Below are positions 29,101-37,118 of a stretch of 64,000 nt of DNA, in pieces. Positions within the stretch are counted from its first letter, which is position 1, and every line of letters begins with the position of its first letter. The position numbers were made by a program, and so were the translations under genes. The DNA lies in NCBI RefSeq assembly GCF_900115095.1, contig NZ_FOVH01000004.1, positions 290,127-354,126 on the forward strand, read 5' to 3'. The notes beneath the pieces were generated by a model. It saw nothing but the letters and a program-made list of their open reading frames with translations, ran no database searches and was not told the origin of the DNA. This stretch comes from Actinomadura madurae. Its GTDB lineage: Bacteria; Actinomycetota; Actinomycetes; Streptosporangiales; Streptosporangiaceae.

Positions 29101-30271
29101 CTGCCGCGTAAACGTCCGACGCCCGGCTCATCGCCCGTGCCCGGGACTGGCATTCGGGCGCCACATACGCGGGATCGAGGACGTCGGCGAGCCGGTCGAC
29201 CACAGTGTGCGTTCTGGGGTCCTCCGGACGGGCGTAGTCGAATCCGGTGAGCATCCCCTTCCCGCCTGTGGCCACCAGGACGGACGCCGGGGACAGGGCA
29301 CGATGGATCACACGATGCGCGTGCGCGTGCGCGAGCCCGCGCAGGATGTCAGCGATCACCCGGTACCTGGCGTCCACCGCCAGGGCCAGCCGCGGGTTGC
29401 CGAGCCGCAATCGCAACGCGCCGCCGCGAACGTCGTCGAGGACGAGGACGAACTGGCTCTCGTCCTCGGTGGCGAAGAAGTCGCGGCACCCGACCACGCA
29501 CTCGTGCCTCGGCATCTTCGCCAGCACCTCGTAGGCGTTGGCAATGGCGATGCGCTCGGCCTGGCGGACGCTCTCCGGCTGGAAGGGGTCGGCCTTGTAG
29601 ACCCTGAGCAGCACCGTCTGCGAGGTGGTGACGGTGGCGTTCCCGGCGCGGTACTCGGTGATCTCGTCGGTGACCCCCAGCCGCTCCCGCACCACCCAGT
29701 TCCCGAACCGCTGCGGCCCGGTCGGGACCTGCACGACACCCTTGAGCGACTCGAGGATCGCCCGGCGATGGCGCCGGATGTCGCGCGGGAAGCCGCTGCG
29801 CACGCGCGACCTGTCGGCGAGCACGGTGATCAGATCGTCGAGGCGCGCAACGTCGTGGGCGTCGGCGTCCGGACGGTCACTGGCGTCGATCAGCACCGCG
29901 TCTTCGGCGGTGAGGACTACCAAGGCGTCAACATAGACGCGGTTCAGGGCCGGGTTCCGGCGTGCGAGCTCACCCTTCAGCGCCCTGGCGTGGTCGCGGA
30001 GCTTGGCCACCGGAGAGTGGAAGGAGCCGCGATTGGACGGGTACCACCTGCGCCCTGCCACCTCAACGCGTCCCCTGGTCCCCTTGACGTCGATGACGCA
30101 GACCGCATGGGGCATCACCACGACCAGGTCGACCTCGTACATGTCGCCGCGGACCGGGATCTCGATGTTGTGCAGTACCAGCCAGTCGTCGGGCCCGTGG
30201 TCTCGCAGGTGCGCGATGGCCGCGCGCTCGGCGTCGTTGACCGGTGGCCCCCCGCCGACGATGTCCGCCAT
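26162..30271 (-). CDS. mad6: MADS protein MAD6: NERD + pseudokinase + kinase + P-loop ATPase
   Basis: A 1,369-residue fusion. Residues of about 12-120 are a NERD (nuclease-related) domain with Asp48, Asp61 and Lys63 in EVDLVVVMP...VIDVKG. Residues of about 190-470 form a kinase fold with HRALSPASV replacing HRDLKPxN and GFDYA replacing DFG, so probably inactive. A second kinase (about 510-790) keeps VVKIV lysine and HCDIKPGN (near 610) but has DFN instead of DFG. A P-loop, VITGNAGDGKTA, lies near 824 and starts an approximately 540-residue ATPase-like C-terminus. Kinase-bearing proteins in MADS and BREX-like systems are thought to sense or signal infection. It is the first gene of the mad6-mad7-mad8 operon, and a 0.2-kb divergent promoter region lies upstream. 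Confidence 0.78.
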   Translation of the reverse strand: MADIVGGGPPVNDAERAAIAHLRDHGPDDWLVLHNIEIPVRGDMYEVDLVVVMPHAVCVIDVKGTRGRVEVAGRRWYPSNRGSFHSPVAKLRDHARALKGELARRNPALNRVYVDALVVLTAEDAVLIDASDRPDADAHDVARLDDLITVLADRSRVRSGFPRDIRRHRRAILESLKGVVQVPTGPQRFGNWVVRERLGVTDEITEYRAGNATVTTSQTVLLRVYKADPFQPESVRQAERIAIANAYEVLAKMPRHECVVGCRDFFATEDESQFVLVLDDVRGGALRLRLGNPRLALAVDARYRVIADILRGLAHAHAHRVIHRALSPASVLVATGGKGMLTGFDYARPEDPRTHTVVDRLADVLDPAYVAPECQSRARAMSRASDVYAAGVIAYQLLAGELPFASTSDQYEKRSVLPTEPLEAAGVSGQVAELLRRMCAQNPGARPSAAEALRALAGASRATSGRGTATHADYRNLPEGHQLTRKFTIQRRLGKPGSFGAAYQVYDNLAGADRVVKIVDRDRESLVERLKHEYQILLGLRPHDNVIKVEGADYLDGGETPYLVFEYVEGQDVSALVEEHALGPADAVKLGVEVAGGLAFLHGSGIYHCDIKPGNLLWTDRGCKIIDFNVSVSAESSMSRAGGTAKYLPPDIDTRVPPTAADLVDRDVYALGVTLYQVLTGRYPFASGRPTLGEPPVDPRSMSGLSELSDTLVDTVTKAIGPLRSSRYRDAGEFLAALEAIGGEVHRRPPSTPPPEPRPVIAERNVNPFVAHLATLYSQSTSSNAGTRGKDPHDLYVATALDAKLIPDVLAGKYRLVVITGNAGDGKTAFLEHLVTAAMERGATAGETRENGADVRLLNGRWLRTNHDGSQDEGDKANDDVLAEFFAPFADTAGQAGAASADAEAAPETRLIAINEGRLVDFLTSHKERFAFLEAAVRAGSEDGPPADGIAVVNLNRRSIVAGSDELDGPIFDRMLARMTHDRFWEACESCDLVRSCYVPHNVRTLAHPSAGPKVVRRLRELYTLAHLRGRMHITLRDLRSALAFTLTSGKDCAQIHGLYDRNTGGAVEEILSGFYFNAWLGRPGTRDRLLAFLQEIDVAVPPAPALDRRFAHIGPGAGQAMMTIDQRGEYDLSLLRALFERVAGAGSTPRDASGALALYQASVRRRFYFEGLDDKRARAMTPFKSAERLLSVLARPEQAAERMPELIHAINRGEGLPDPRRLGDTLALQVRQVPGGTIRSYRLFPIESLSLSASGGDASPYLEQEPDGLVLTYHGVGGQTARLRIQLDLFELLDRLHDGYLPGIAEQQGHYLGLTIFKNELSAAPYQEIVLAAGSRDLHRVRREPGGRLVMEPLASERRAGSDDTEPR

Positions 30272-30483
30272 GACCTAACCGGACCGCCTTTCCGCCGCTT
30301 CGCCGTCCGCGTCGCAGCCCATCTAACAACGCCGGGCCGCGGTCATCCACCGTATTGGTCAAGAGCGCCGCAGAAGCCTCACACCGGGTCCCGGGAAGAC
30401 CGATTCCGGCCTCCGCTTTGCCTGCGGTCGTCCCGGTGAGTTCGAGATACTCCGCCCATCGGAGCCGCCGATGAGGGAGAGCC
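30272..30483. promoter_or_regulatory. Divergent promoter region between mad6 and the zinc-motif gene
   Basis: 212 bases separate mad6 (minus) from the gene at 30484 (plus). Both operons must start here. The plus gene has AGGGAG 4 bases before its GTG. I could not assign convincing -35/-10 boxes or an operator; no long palindrome is visible, unlike the mad2/jetA gap. Confidence 0.5.
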
Positions 30484-32763
30484 GTGCCTGATTTCGCGTT
30501 GCCCGCCGACATTCCTTTGGGCCCGTTCGAGGGCACGTTGATCAACGTCCATGCCGCCAAGGGCAAGAGCGCCCGCGTGCACGCCGACCGATCGTGTTCA
30601 GCGTTGCGAACGAAGGACGTCCGCTCGCTGACACTTCCGCTGAACGCCGAGACCATCGGACGCATGTGCAGACAGTGCGCCGTCTGGAGACGCTGGGCGC
30701 GCCCGGGCACCGCCTTGGACATTTTCCTGCAAGCGGTCACAGGAATGGGGCTGTCCTACGAACTCGATACCCACTCGGCACCGGACGACGAGGACTGGCC
30801 CGAGGAGGAGGTAGCGGCGGCAGCACTGTTGCTATGCGAGGGCGATAGTCCTCCCGGGGAGGACGATGACGAAGACCGGTGGCCGGAGTTCGAGAAGGCT
30901 CGCACCGTCCGCCAAGCGGTCTTCCAGCGGTGGACGAATGCCGCCGAGAGCCTCAATCAAGCCCTCGCCGTTGTCGGACGGTACCCGTGGCTGGAGCCCT
31001 GGGCGCGAACCAGATTGGCTCGGAAGAGCGAATACGTCGAGGCGTCGCGGGTACTGGCGGCACGGTTCTGCCGTCCGGAGGCGCTCCTGGCGGCGACCGC
31101 GGTCTTCCAGGCTCCGGATCCGGACCTTCCGGCCGAGGACCCCGCCTTTACCGTTCTGGGTGACCCGGCGGCCGTGCAGTTCCGCCTACAAAGACTGTGG
31201 CGACGCTGGAAGGAGCGCGCCGCAGCGGACTGGCTCACGCCGGATCAACAATCCCTTCTCACCTACGATCTCGAAGAGGGAATCCAGCGCAAATACAAGC
31301 AACTCCGGGTGGTACTGGCACGGGGAGCAGAACTGATAACCGAGTGGGCGGCGCGGGCCCAATCCCAAGCCGACAGGCAGCCCGAATATCCGGAGTGGCC
31401 AATCCTGGCGCGGGTTCCCGAGGCTGAAACATCCGAATCAGGATTCCGCGGCGATTTCGAAGAAGCGGTGACTCACTGGGATCTGGCGGTGCTCGCCGCG
31501 TACACCGTGGAAGCGGACTGGGGGCGGCGCACCATGCTGCTGCGCGTCCCGGCCGTGATCGGCGAACGGTTGCTCGCGGGCGGCTCCACTCTTGTCTGCG
31601 AGCCCGGCGATGACGGGCTGCCCGCCCCGCCGAACATCCGGGCGACCGACGAATTGCTTACCCCCGGAGTCCTCGACGACACGCCGGTAGTGGAGCGGCG
31701 GCCCATCACGGCGGCGCATCTGCGAGCGCTGCGCGCGGCCGCCGGCCTCGCCACCGATCAACTCGCCATCGTCGCCTCCGTCGAGAACGGCGTCGAGGTT
31801 CTGCCCGTGAGCGTCATCGAGGAGCGGTGCGCGGCCGGATGGCGGGGAGTCTTCATCGCGGGCGCATCGGACCTGCCCGCATCGATGATCGCCCCGTGGA
31901 TGGAGCGAATCACCGCCGACGACGCTGCAGATCCCGAACGGGAGTGGGCTCCCCAGCACCACCTGTCGCCCCGTGATCCCGACTTCGCCCGGCATCTCGG
32001 GGCAGCGGCGGGCGAGGCATGGCTTCAGACCATGCTCAGTGCGTCTCATTACAGTCATGGGGAGCGGGAGCGCACCCTGCGCTGCCTCGCACTGGCACGG
32101 AATGTCCATGACCTGCGAACCCTGAACGGCTCCGTCGACCCCAGACACCGCACCGTTCCGATGGGGGTGTGGGAGGCTCTCCTCGCGGCGGACGGTCTCG
32201 ACCTGCGACCGTTTCAGCAAGAGGACGAGACCAAGATGTGGGGTGGCGGAATCGGGGCCCCGCTGGGTGTGCTGGCCGACGTGCAGATCTACACCACCAA
32301 CGCCGATCCGGCAGTCATGGGCAAGGGACATTCGCCCTACTGCTCTCACGCGCACGGTAGAGACGTCACCGAGAACGACGACCTGCTGACCGCAGCCGAC
32401 CTGCTCAGGCGCGAGGATTTCGACTGGTGCTCGAAATGCGGCGGGTACGCGGTACGTAGGCTCACAGACATCCAACTCGACTACTATCGCGCCGCTCATC
32501 GCCTTCATTCGGTCGCGAAACGGCTGAGACCAGGGTTCTCGCGGCCCGATGCCGAGGAGACGGCGACCATCCTCGCCGAACTGGAAGCGCTGAGAAAATG
32601 GCGACCTGGAAAATACTCGGATTGGCATGGTGGACAGGCGTGGCGTTGGCAGGGAATCGCTCGCGACCTCTCCGCACAGGCGCGAAGACTCACCTCAGCA
32701 GAGCCGGGGACTTCGGCCAGCGGGAACGTCGTCCGATTCCCCGAACCGGATGAGCAACGATGA
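30484..32763 (+). CDS. Unknown protein with zinc-binding motifs at both ends
   Basis: A 759-residue cytosolic protein of unknown family, GTG start at 30484. Near the N-terminus, His33, Cys38, Cys62 and Cys65 (VHADRSC ... RMCRQC) make an H-x4-C-x23-C-x2-C module. This is the spacing of Ada-type or treble-clef zinc sites that often bind nucleic acid. A second set lies near 617-655 (HSPYCSH ... WCSKCG). Between them are mostly helical, acidic stretches (PDDEDWPEEE near 98) and a beta-rich part. It is followed by the tiny ORF at 32792 and the AIPR gene, almost certainly one transcript. An antiphage role is inferred only from context; the zinc motifs could sense nucleic acid. Confidence 0.7.
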   Translation: MPDFALPADIPLGPFEGTLINVHAAKGKSARVHADRSCSALRTKDVRSLTLPLNAETIGRMCRQCAVWRRWARPGTALDIFLQAVTGMGLSYELDTHSAPDDEDWPEEEVAAAALLLCEGDSPPGEDDDEDRWPEFEKARTVRQAVFQRWTNAAESLNQALAVVGRYPWLEPWARTRLARKSEYVEASRVLAARFCRPEALLAATAVFQAPDPDLPAEDPAFTVLGDPAAVQFRLQRLWRRWKERAAADWLTPDQQSLLTYDLEEGIQRKYKQLRVVLARGAELITEWAARAQSQADRQPEYPEWPILARVPEAETSESGFRGDFEEAVTHWDLAVLAAYTVEADWGRRTMLLRVPAVIGERLLAGGSTLVCEPGDDGLPAPPNIRATDELLTPGVLDDTPVVERRPITAAHLRALRAAAGLATDQLAIVASVENGVEVLPVSVIEERCAAGWRGVFIAGASDLPASMIAPWMERITADDAADPEREWAPQHHLSPRDPDFARHLGAAAGEAWLQTMLSASHYSHGERERTLRCLALARNVHDLRTLNGSVDPRHRTVPMGVWEALLAADGLDLRPFQQEDETKMWGGGIGAPLGVLADVQIYTTNADPAVMGKGHSPYCSHAHGRDVTENDDLLTAADLLRREDFDWCSKCGGYAVRRLTDIQLDYYRAAHRLHSVAKRLRPGFSRPDAEETATILAELEALRKWRPGKYSDWHGGQAWRWQGIARDLSAQARRLTSAEPGTSASGNVVRFPEPDEQR

Positions 32764-32791
32764 TTCGGCACAAGCGACTCCGGAGGCGACC

Positions 32792-32872
32792 ATGACGGAG
32801 CACGCAGGTCGGCGGGCTCTTAGGATGGCGGGGGATCAGCTCAACGAGGTCTTGGCGGAGGCACCCCCGTGA
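32792..32872 (+). CDS. Tiny ORF (26 residues) coupled to the AIPR gene
   Basis: ATG 32792 is preceded by GGAGG with a 5-base spacer. The frame encodes MTEHAGRRALRMAGDQLNEV plus six residues, and its TGA overlaps the GTG of the AIPR gene. An in-frame ATG at 32750 would add 14 residues and overlap the upstream gene. The peptide is a likely short helix. It may be a leader that couples translation or a small partner; no homology recognised. Confidence 0.45.
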   Translation: MTEHAGRRALRMAGDQLNEVLAEAPP

Positions 32873-34995
32873 ATCCCGTGCAGATCGGACATGTTCGCGA
32901 CGCTCTCAAGCAGCGCTTCACGGACTGGATCGATATGTCAGATTTCACGTGGCCCAGCGACGAGGCACGCGAGGATGCGTTCCTGAGCCGGGGGCTCGCC
33001 GCGCTCGCCGTCCAGATCCAGCAGCCGTGCGGCGCGAGCGAGGCGGCACGGGCGGTGTTCGACGGGCGCGACGACCACGGGCTTGACGCGATCACCGTCG
33101 ACACGCAGGGCGACAGCGCCCGGATCACGCTGGTCCAGGCCAAGTGGAGCCGGAAGGGCAAGGCTCGCTTCGGCGAGGACGACGTCCGCAACATGATCGA
33201 CGGTCTGGAGCGGATTCTCCAGCGCGAGTTCGATTCGTTCAACAGCCGCTTCCAGCGCCATGCCAAGGTGCTGGAGCAGGCACTGGACTCGGCCGGGCCA
33301 AAGATCACGCTGGTTCCCGCCCTGCTGCGCGCGGAACCGCTGAACTCCGATGTGCGCACCTTGCTGGAAAAGAAGATCGGCCAGCTCAACTACGCCGGGG
33401 AGATGGTCGACTACGAGGTCCTCGACCTCCGGGACTTCGTCCGCGCCGTCCTCGGCGACGCGGCCGCGACGAAGATCAAACTGGTCGCGCGCCTGGAGAA
33501 CTACGGCCGCGAGGCCGAGCCCTACAACGCGTTCTTCGGCACGATCACCGCGGAGGACATCGCCTCCTGGTACTCCGACCACGGACGTGCCCTGTTCGCC
33601 CGGAACATCCGCGATTCCCTGGACCTGACCGACGTCAATGTCAAGATCCGGAACACCCTGCTGGAGACACCGGAGAACTTCTGGTACTTCAGCAACGGCA
33701 TCACCCTGCTGTGCGACTCGATCAAGAAGTCGGGAAGCGGCCGGCCAGGCGGCGTGGGCGACTTCCACCTGACCGGAGCCAGCGTCGTGAACGGTGCCCA
33801 GACGGTGACCGCGATCCACCGGGCCTGCCTCGCGGACATCGAGAAGGCCGGACAGGGACGGGTGCTCGTCCGCCTCATCTCGCTGGAAGACTGCCCGTCC
33901 GGATTCGGCGACCAGGTCACCACCAGCACCAATACCCAGAACCCCATCGAAGATCGGGATTTCAAGGCGCTCGACGACATCCAGATCACGCTCCAGCAGG
34001 ATTTCGCGCACCGGCTGCACCTCGCCTATGCGATCAAACGCAGCGGGCAGCGCATCGACGAGGACAAGGGCTGCTCGATGACCGAGGCCGCGCTGGCCCT
34101 CGCCGCGACGCACCCGAACGCCGAGTTCGCCGCCAGGGCCAAGCGCGACACGTCGGCTCTATGGGAGGACCGAACCTACCCGGCGCTGTTCACCCCCGGC
34201 CTGGACGCGTACAGCGTCTGGCGCCGAGTCCAAGTGCTGCGTGCGGTGCGCGGTCGGCTCAAGGAGCTCAACGAGGGCCTGATCAGGCGTGCGGCGGCCA
34301 TGGCCAGTTATGGCGACCTGCTCATCACACACGTGGTCTTCGGCCAGCTCGACACCGCGCGGATCAGCGAGCCGGACACCGACTGGGACGCCCAGCTCAC
34401 GCGGGCCACCGAGCTCACCGAAGACGCGTTGAACTGGGTCATGAACAGCATCGACGCGGAGTACGGCCCCAAAAGCCAGGTCCTTCCCGCGATGCGCAAC
34501 ACCGAGCGCATCCGGCGGGTCGCTCAGCGGGCGGCCAAGGGCATGGCCTCAGGAAGTCCCGTCCCGGCGCTCGAATCCGACTACCAGGTTTCCGGCTCGC
34601 TTCCGCTGCAGCAGGGGCGGCATGTCGACGCGGTGCGCACCCTGGTCGACGCTGGACGTATCGAGGACGGAACTGTTTTGGAGTTCCGCCCGGTCACCAG
34701 GCCCGAACGCCGGGATCTGGCGGAGTGGCTGGAAGAGAATCCGAACCGGCTCCGGGCGGTCTGGCGGAACAGCAAGACCAAGCAGTTGCAGTGGCAGGCC
34801 GACGGTAAGTCGTATTCGCCGAGCGGCCTGGTCAAGATGATGCGCCGGGAGGCATCCGGAGTCGATCAGCAAGTCCAGGGGACACGGCACTGGCATGTTC
34901 CCGGCGAAGGGTCGCTCGCCGACCTCGCCGCGAGAGTCCGTGCCGAAACCGGCCTGGACGTGGGCGACGAGGACGAGGGGGCCGACGAGGCGTGA
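32869..34995 (+). CDS. AIPR family abortive-infection protein
   Basis: A 708-residue protein of the AIPR family (abortive infection phage resistance), known from plasmid-borne Abi proteins such as AbiF-like and AIPR relatives. Characteristic stretches: FDGRDDHGLDA and VQAKWSRKGK near the N-terminus, a restriction-enzyme-like D...QAK pattern; then NFWYFSNGITLLCD, SVVNGAQTV and TSTNTQNPIEDRDF in the core. GTG 32869 has GGAGG 7 bases upstream and overlaps the tiny ORF. The C-terminal 150 residues (PERRDLAEWLEENPNR) are less conserved. Family members act by killing or halting infected cells, possibly by cleaving nucleic acid. Transcribed opposite to the flanking MADS genes. Confidence 0.88.
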   Translation: MNPVQIGHVRDALKQRFTDWIDMSDFTWPSDEAREDAFLSRGLAALAVQIQQPCGASEAARAVFDGRDDHGLDAITVDTQGDSARITLVQAKWSRKGKARFGEDDVRNMIDGLERILQREFDSFNSRFQRHAKVLEQALDSAGPKITLVPALLRAEPLNSDVRTLLEKKIGQLNYAGEMVDYEVLDLRDFVRAVLGDAAATKIKLVARLENYGREAEPYNAFFGTITAEDIASWYSDHGRALFARNIRDSLDLTDVNVKIRNTLLETPENFWYFSNGITLLCDSIKKSGSGRPGGVGDFHLTGASVVNGAQTVTAIHRACLADIEKAGQGRVLVRLISLEDCPSGFGDQVTTSTNTQNPIEDRDFKALDDIQITLQQDFAHRLHLAYAIKRSGQRIDEDKGCSMTEAALALAATHPNAEFAARAKRDTSALWEDRTYPALFTPGLDAYSVWRRVQVLRAVRGRLKELNEGLIRRAAAMASYGDLLITHVVFGQLDTARISEPDTDWDAQLTRATELTEDALNWVMNSIDAEYGPKSQVLPAMRNTERIRRVAQRAAKGMASGSPVPALESDYQVSGSLPLQQGRHVDAVRTLVDAGRIEDGTVLEFRPVTRPERRDLAEWLEENPNRLRAVWRNSKTKQLQWQADGKSYSPSGLVKMMRREASGVDQQVQGTRHWHVPGEGSLADLAARVRAETGLDVGDEDEGADEA

Positions 34996-35005
34996 CCGGC
35001 GGTCA
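34993..35005. terminator. Short hairpin formed by two convergent stop codons
   Basis: TGACCGGCGGTCA: TGACC pairs with GGTCA around GGC. The left TGA is the AIPR stop and the right TCA is the stop of the convergent minus gene at 35003. It could act weakly in both directions, but no T-runs follow. Confidence 0.3.
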
Positions 35006-35917
35006 GACGCCGAGCTTGCGTCCGATGTTCGCGACCGTCGCCTTCCGCTGCTCCGGGACGAGCCGGAAGTAGACACGCCCCGGCGTTGGCGGGAATCGCC
35101 CGTGCAAGTCGAAGAGCCGCACGACTCCATCGAAGTCCTCGAACTCGCAGTAATGCTTGCGGCTCGCCGACTCAGGCGTTACATAAGACCGCCACGCAGG
35201 CTCGGGTGACCGCGCCGGGTCCCAGTGGCCGATCGTTTCGTTGATTCGCAGGAGTTCGCGCGCCCCCGGAACCACCCATCGGGACTCCAGAGTGGCGAAC
35301 TGCTCCTCGGTCCGTGGCAGGAACAGCAGGTGAGGGTAGAGGTCCGCACGAGCTTCCCAGATCTGCGCACCATTCTGAATTTCAGAGATCCCGGCAGCGC
35401 CGATCCATTCGTGGTGGACGTCGACGTGATCGAGCGTGGCGGCATGCCGGATTTCCACGTCGTCTTCGTGGATGTCGTCGTCCGGGTCGTCCGGCAAGGT
35501 CGCACGCCGAGCCCGGACCCACGGCACTTCCCAGGCCGAGGCCACAGGCAGGCTCACCGAAGCGCCGTCCATGAGGTGCGCGGCCCCTAAGCCCTTCGCG
35601 GGCCGGCCGTCCCAGAAGTACTCTGCGCCTTCCTCCGCGCCGGGCGGGAGGACCGAGCGGAACGGTGCGCGATTCTGCAAGCCGCGGATCCAGCGCCACA
35701 GGTCACGGTTGGCGGGACGTCCGGACCATTCGCCGAGGTAGTAACCGGGAGCCAGTTCCACCTCCGCGAGTTTCATCTCAGAGATGAGGGCCGTGTCGCC
35801 GCGCTGTGCCGCTACCTTACGGAGCACTCCGACGAACTGCTTCATCGCTTCGTCCACCCGATCCTTCGGCAGGACGACCGTGCAGGACAGTTCGTTGAAG
35901 AACAGCAGGACGCGCAC
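35003..35917 (-). CDS. Unknown protein of the DUF262/DUF3696 operon
   Basis: A 304-residue protein of unknown family. GTG 35917 is chosen because AAAGGGG lies close upstream and coding quality begins at VRVLLFFNELSC; the ORF extends further 5' only as a shadow of the ATPase gene. It contains acidic runs (LPDDPDDDIHEDDVEIRH) and a C-terminal part with HYCEFEDFDGV and GRVYFRL. No membrane segment or signal. Third gene of the minus-strand trio, 37 bases after the DUF3696 ATPase, so it is probably a partner or effector of that ATPase. Nothing in the sequence shows catalysis. Confidence 0.7.
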   Translation of the reverse strand: MRVLLFFNELSCTVVLPKDRVDEAMKQFVGVLRKVAAQRGDTALISEMKLAEVELAPGYYLGEWSGRPANRDLWRWIRGLQNRAPFRSVLPPGAEEGAEYFWDGRPAKGLGAAHLMDGASVSLPVASAWEVPWVRARRATLPDDPDDDIHEDDVEIRHAATLDHVDVHHEWIGAAGISEIQNGAQIWEARADLYPHLLFLPRTEEQFATLESRWVVPGARELLRINETIGHWDPARSPEPAWRSYVTPESASRKHYCEFEDFDGVVRLFDLHGRFPPTPGRVYFRLVPEQRKATVANIGRKLGV

Positions 35918-35954
35918 GAGGCCCCTTTCGCGCCGAGCGGAAAGCGGAAGGTCG

Positions 35955-37118
35955 TCAGTCGAGAAGCTGGTCGAGCGAACGGTCCCACTCGTCGAAGAAC
36001 CCCTGCGGCCAATCCGACAGCATCCCGTCCGGCCCGATCGTCGGGTTGACGATATCGATGATCCCGTCGTCTTGGCGGTGGAAGTAGAGCAGACGCACAT
36101 CATCGGCGGGAATCCTCTGGCGCTTCACCGCTAGACGGACGCCGTTCAGGATGTGGTCGCTATGCGTCTCGACGATCACTTGGGCACCTGCGGCAGCGGC
36201 GGCGCAGGTCAGCCCGGCCAGCGCGCTCTGCCCTTGGGGATGGACGTGAGCCTCCGGGTTCTCGATCAGTAGCAGGGCCCCAGGCCGGGCCGTGAGGCAG
36301 GCAACGACGACCGGGAGCACGTAGGTGAGGCCGAATCCGACATTGGTCGGCCGCCGCGAGTTGCTCGTCGGTTGACCAGGACGGTTGAACTCGAAGCCGA
36401 GCCGTACCAGATCGGTCCGCTCGATGGCCTCCGTTGAGAGCTTGACCCCAGGGCAGATCTCCCCCATCCAAGCTTCCACTTGATCGAGGAGGCGTGGCGA
36501 GGCCCCAGGATGATGCAAAGTCGGCGCCGAGACCGCCTCGTCTCGGTTGTGGCGCAGGAAGTCGATCGTGTACTCGCCGCCAGTTCCGAGGAACCCCCGG
36601 CGCACGGCCATCTCATGTGACCGCGGGTATGTCACAGCAGGGTTGATCCGGTCAGCCTTCAGATACTGAAAACCCCTGTTCAACAGACTAACCCTGGCTT
36701 CCTCATCATGCCAGGGCCCGACTTCTTCGGGTTGCAGGCCATGCGTTAGCGGCAGGAGATCACCTTCGCGTCTATAGGCGGCACGAATCTCAAATGAGTT
36801 ATCACCCGCGACTATCTCGAATCCGATCTCTGGAGTTTCACTCTGGCCGACAACATAGTCTTCATGGAGAAGATCTTGCCCGGTCCCCAACTCAACAAGC
36901 CGACCGTTAAGTGGAAGGCCGCCTGGAGATGCATTTTCGTCGAACCAGCTGTAATCCACAAGCAGGTTGGCTTCGTCTGCTTGACGCAGGAGGGCCAGGG
37001 CTTGCAGGACGGTGCTCTTCCCGGAGGAGTTCAAGCCGGAGAGGAGCGTATAAGGGGCGAGTGGGATTTCCGCCTTGGCGAATGCCTTGAAGTTGGTGAT
37101 GGTCAGCTTGTCGATCAC
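35955..37118 (-). CDS. AAA ATPase with DUF3696 (OLD/AAA15-like)
   Basis: A 387-residue ABC/SMC-type ATPase: Walker A SGLNSSGKST at 27-36, the Walker B-like LLLIENPEAHVHP and a switch motif VETHSDHILNGVR. The C-terminal part (DIVNPTIGPDGMLSDWPQGFFDEW) is the DUF3696 signature. Such proteins resemble OLD-family and RloA-like ATPases found in defence loci. ATG 37118 overlaps the stop of the DUF262 gene by 4 bases (ATGA). The preceding DUF262 protein and following unknown protein form a tight operon. A role in sensing invading DNA is inferred from family and context. Confidence 0.85.
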   Translation of the reverse strand: MIDKLTITNFKAFAKAEIPLAPYTLLSGLNSSGKSTVLQALALLRQADEANLLVDYSWFDENASPGGLPLNGRLVELGTGQDLLHEDYVVGQSETPEIGFEIVAGDNSFEIRAAYRREGDLLPLTHGLQPEEVGPWHDEEARVSLLNRGFQYLKADRINPAVTYPRSHEMAVRRGFLGTGGEYTIDFLRHNRDEAVSAPTLHHPGASPRLLDQVEAWMGEICPGVKLSTEAIERTDLVRLGFEFNRPGQPTSNSRRPTNVGFGLTYVLPVVVACLTARPGALLLIENPEAHVHPQGQSALAGLTCAAAAAGAQVIVETHSDHILNGVRLAVKRQRIPADDVRLLYFHRQDDGIIDIVNPTIGPDGMLSDWPQGFFDEWDRSLDQLLD

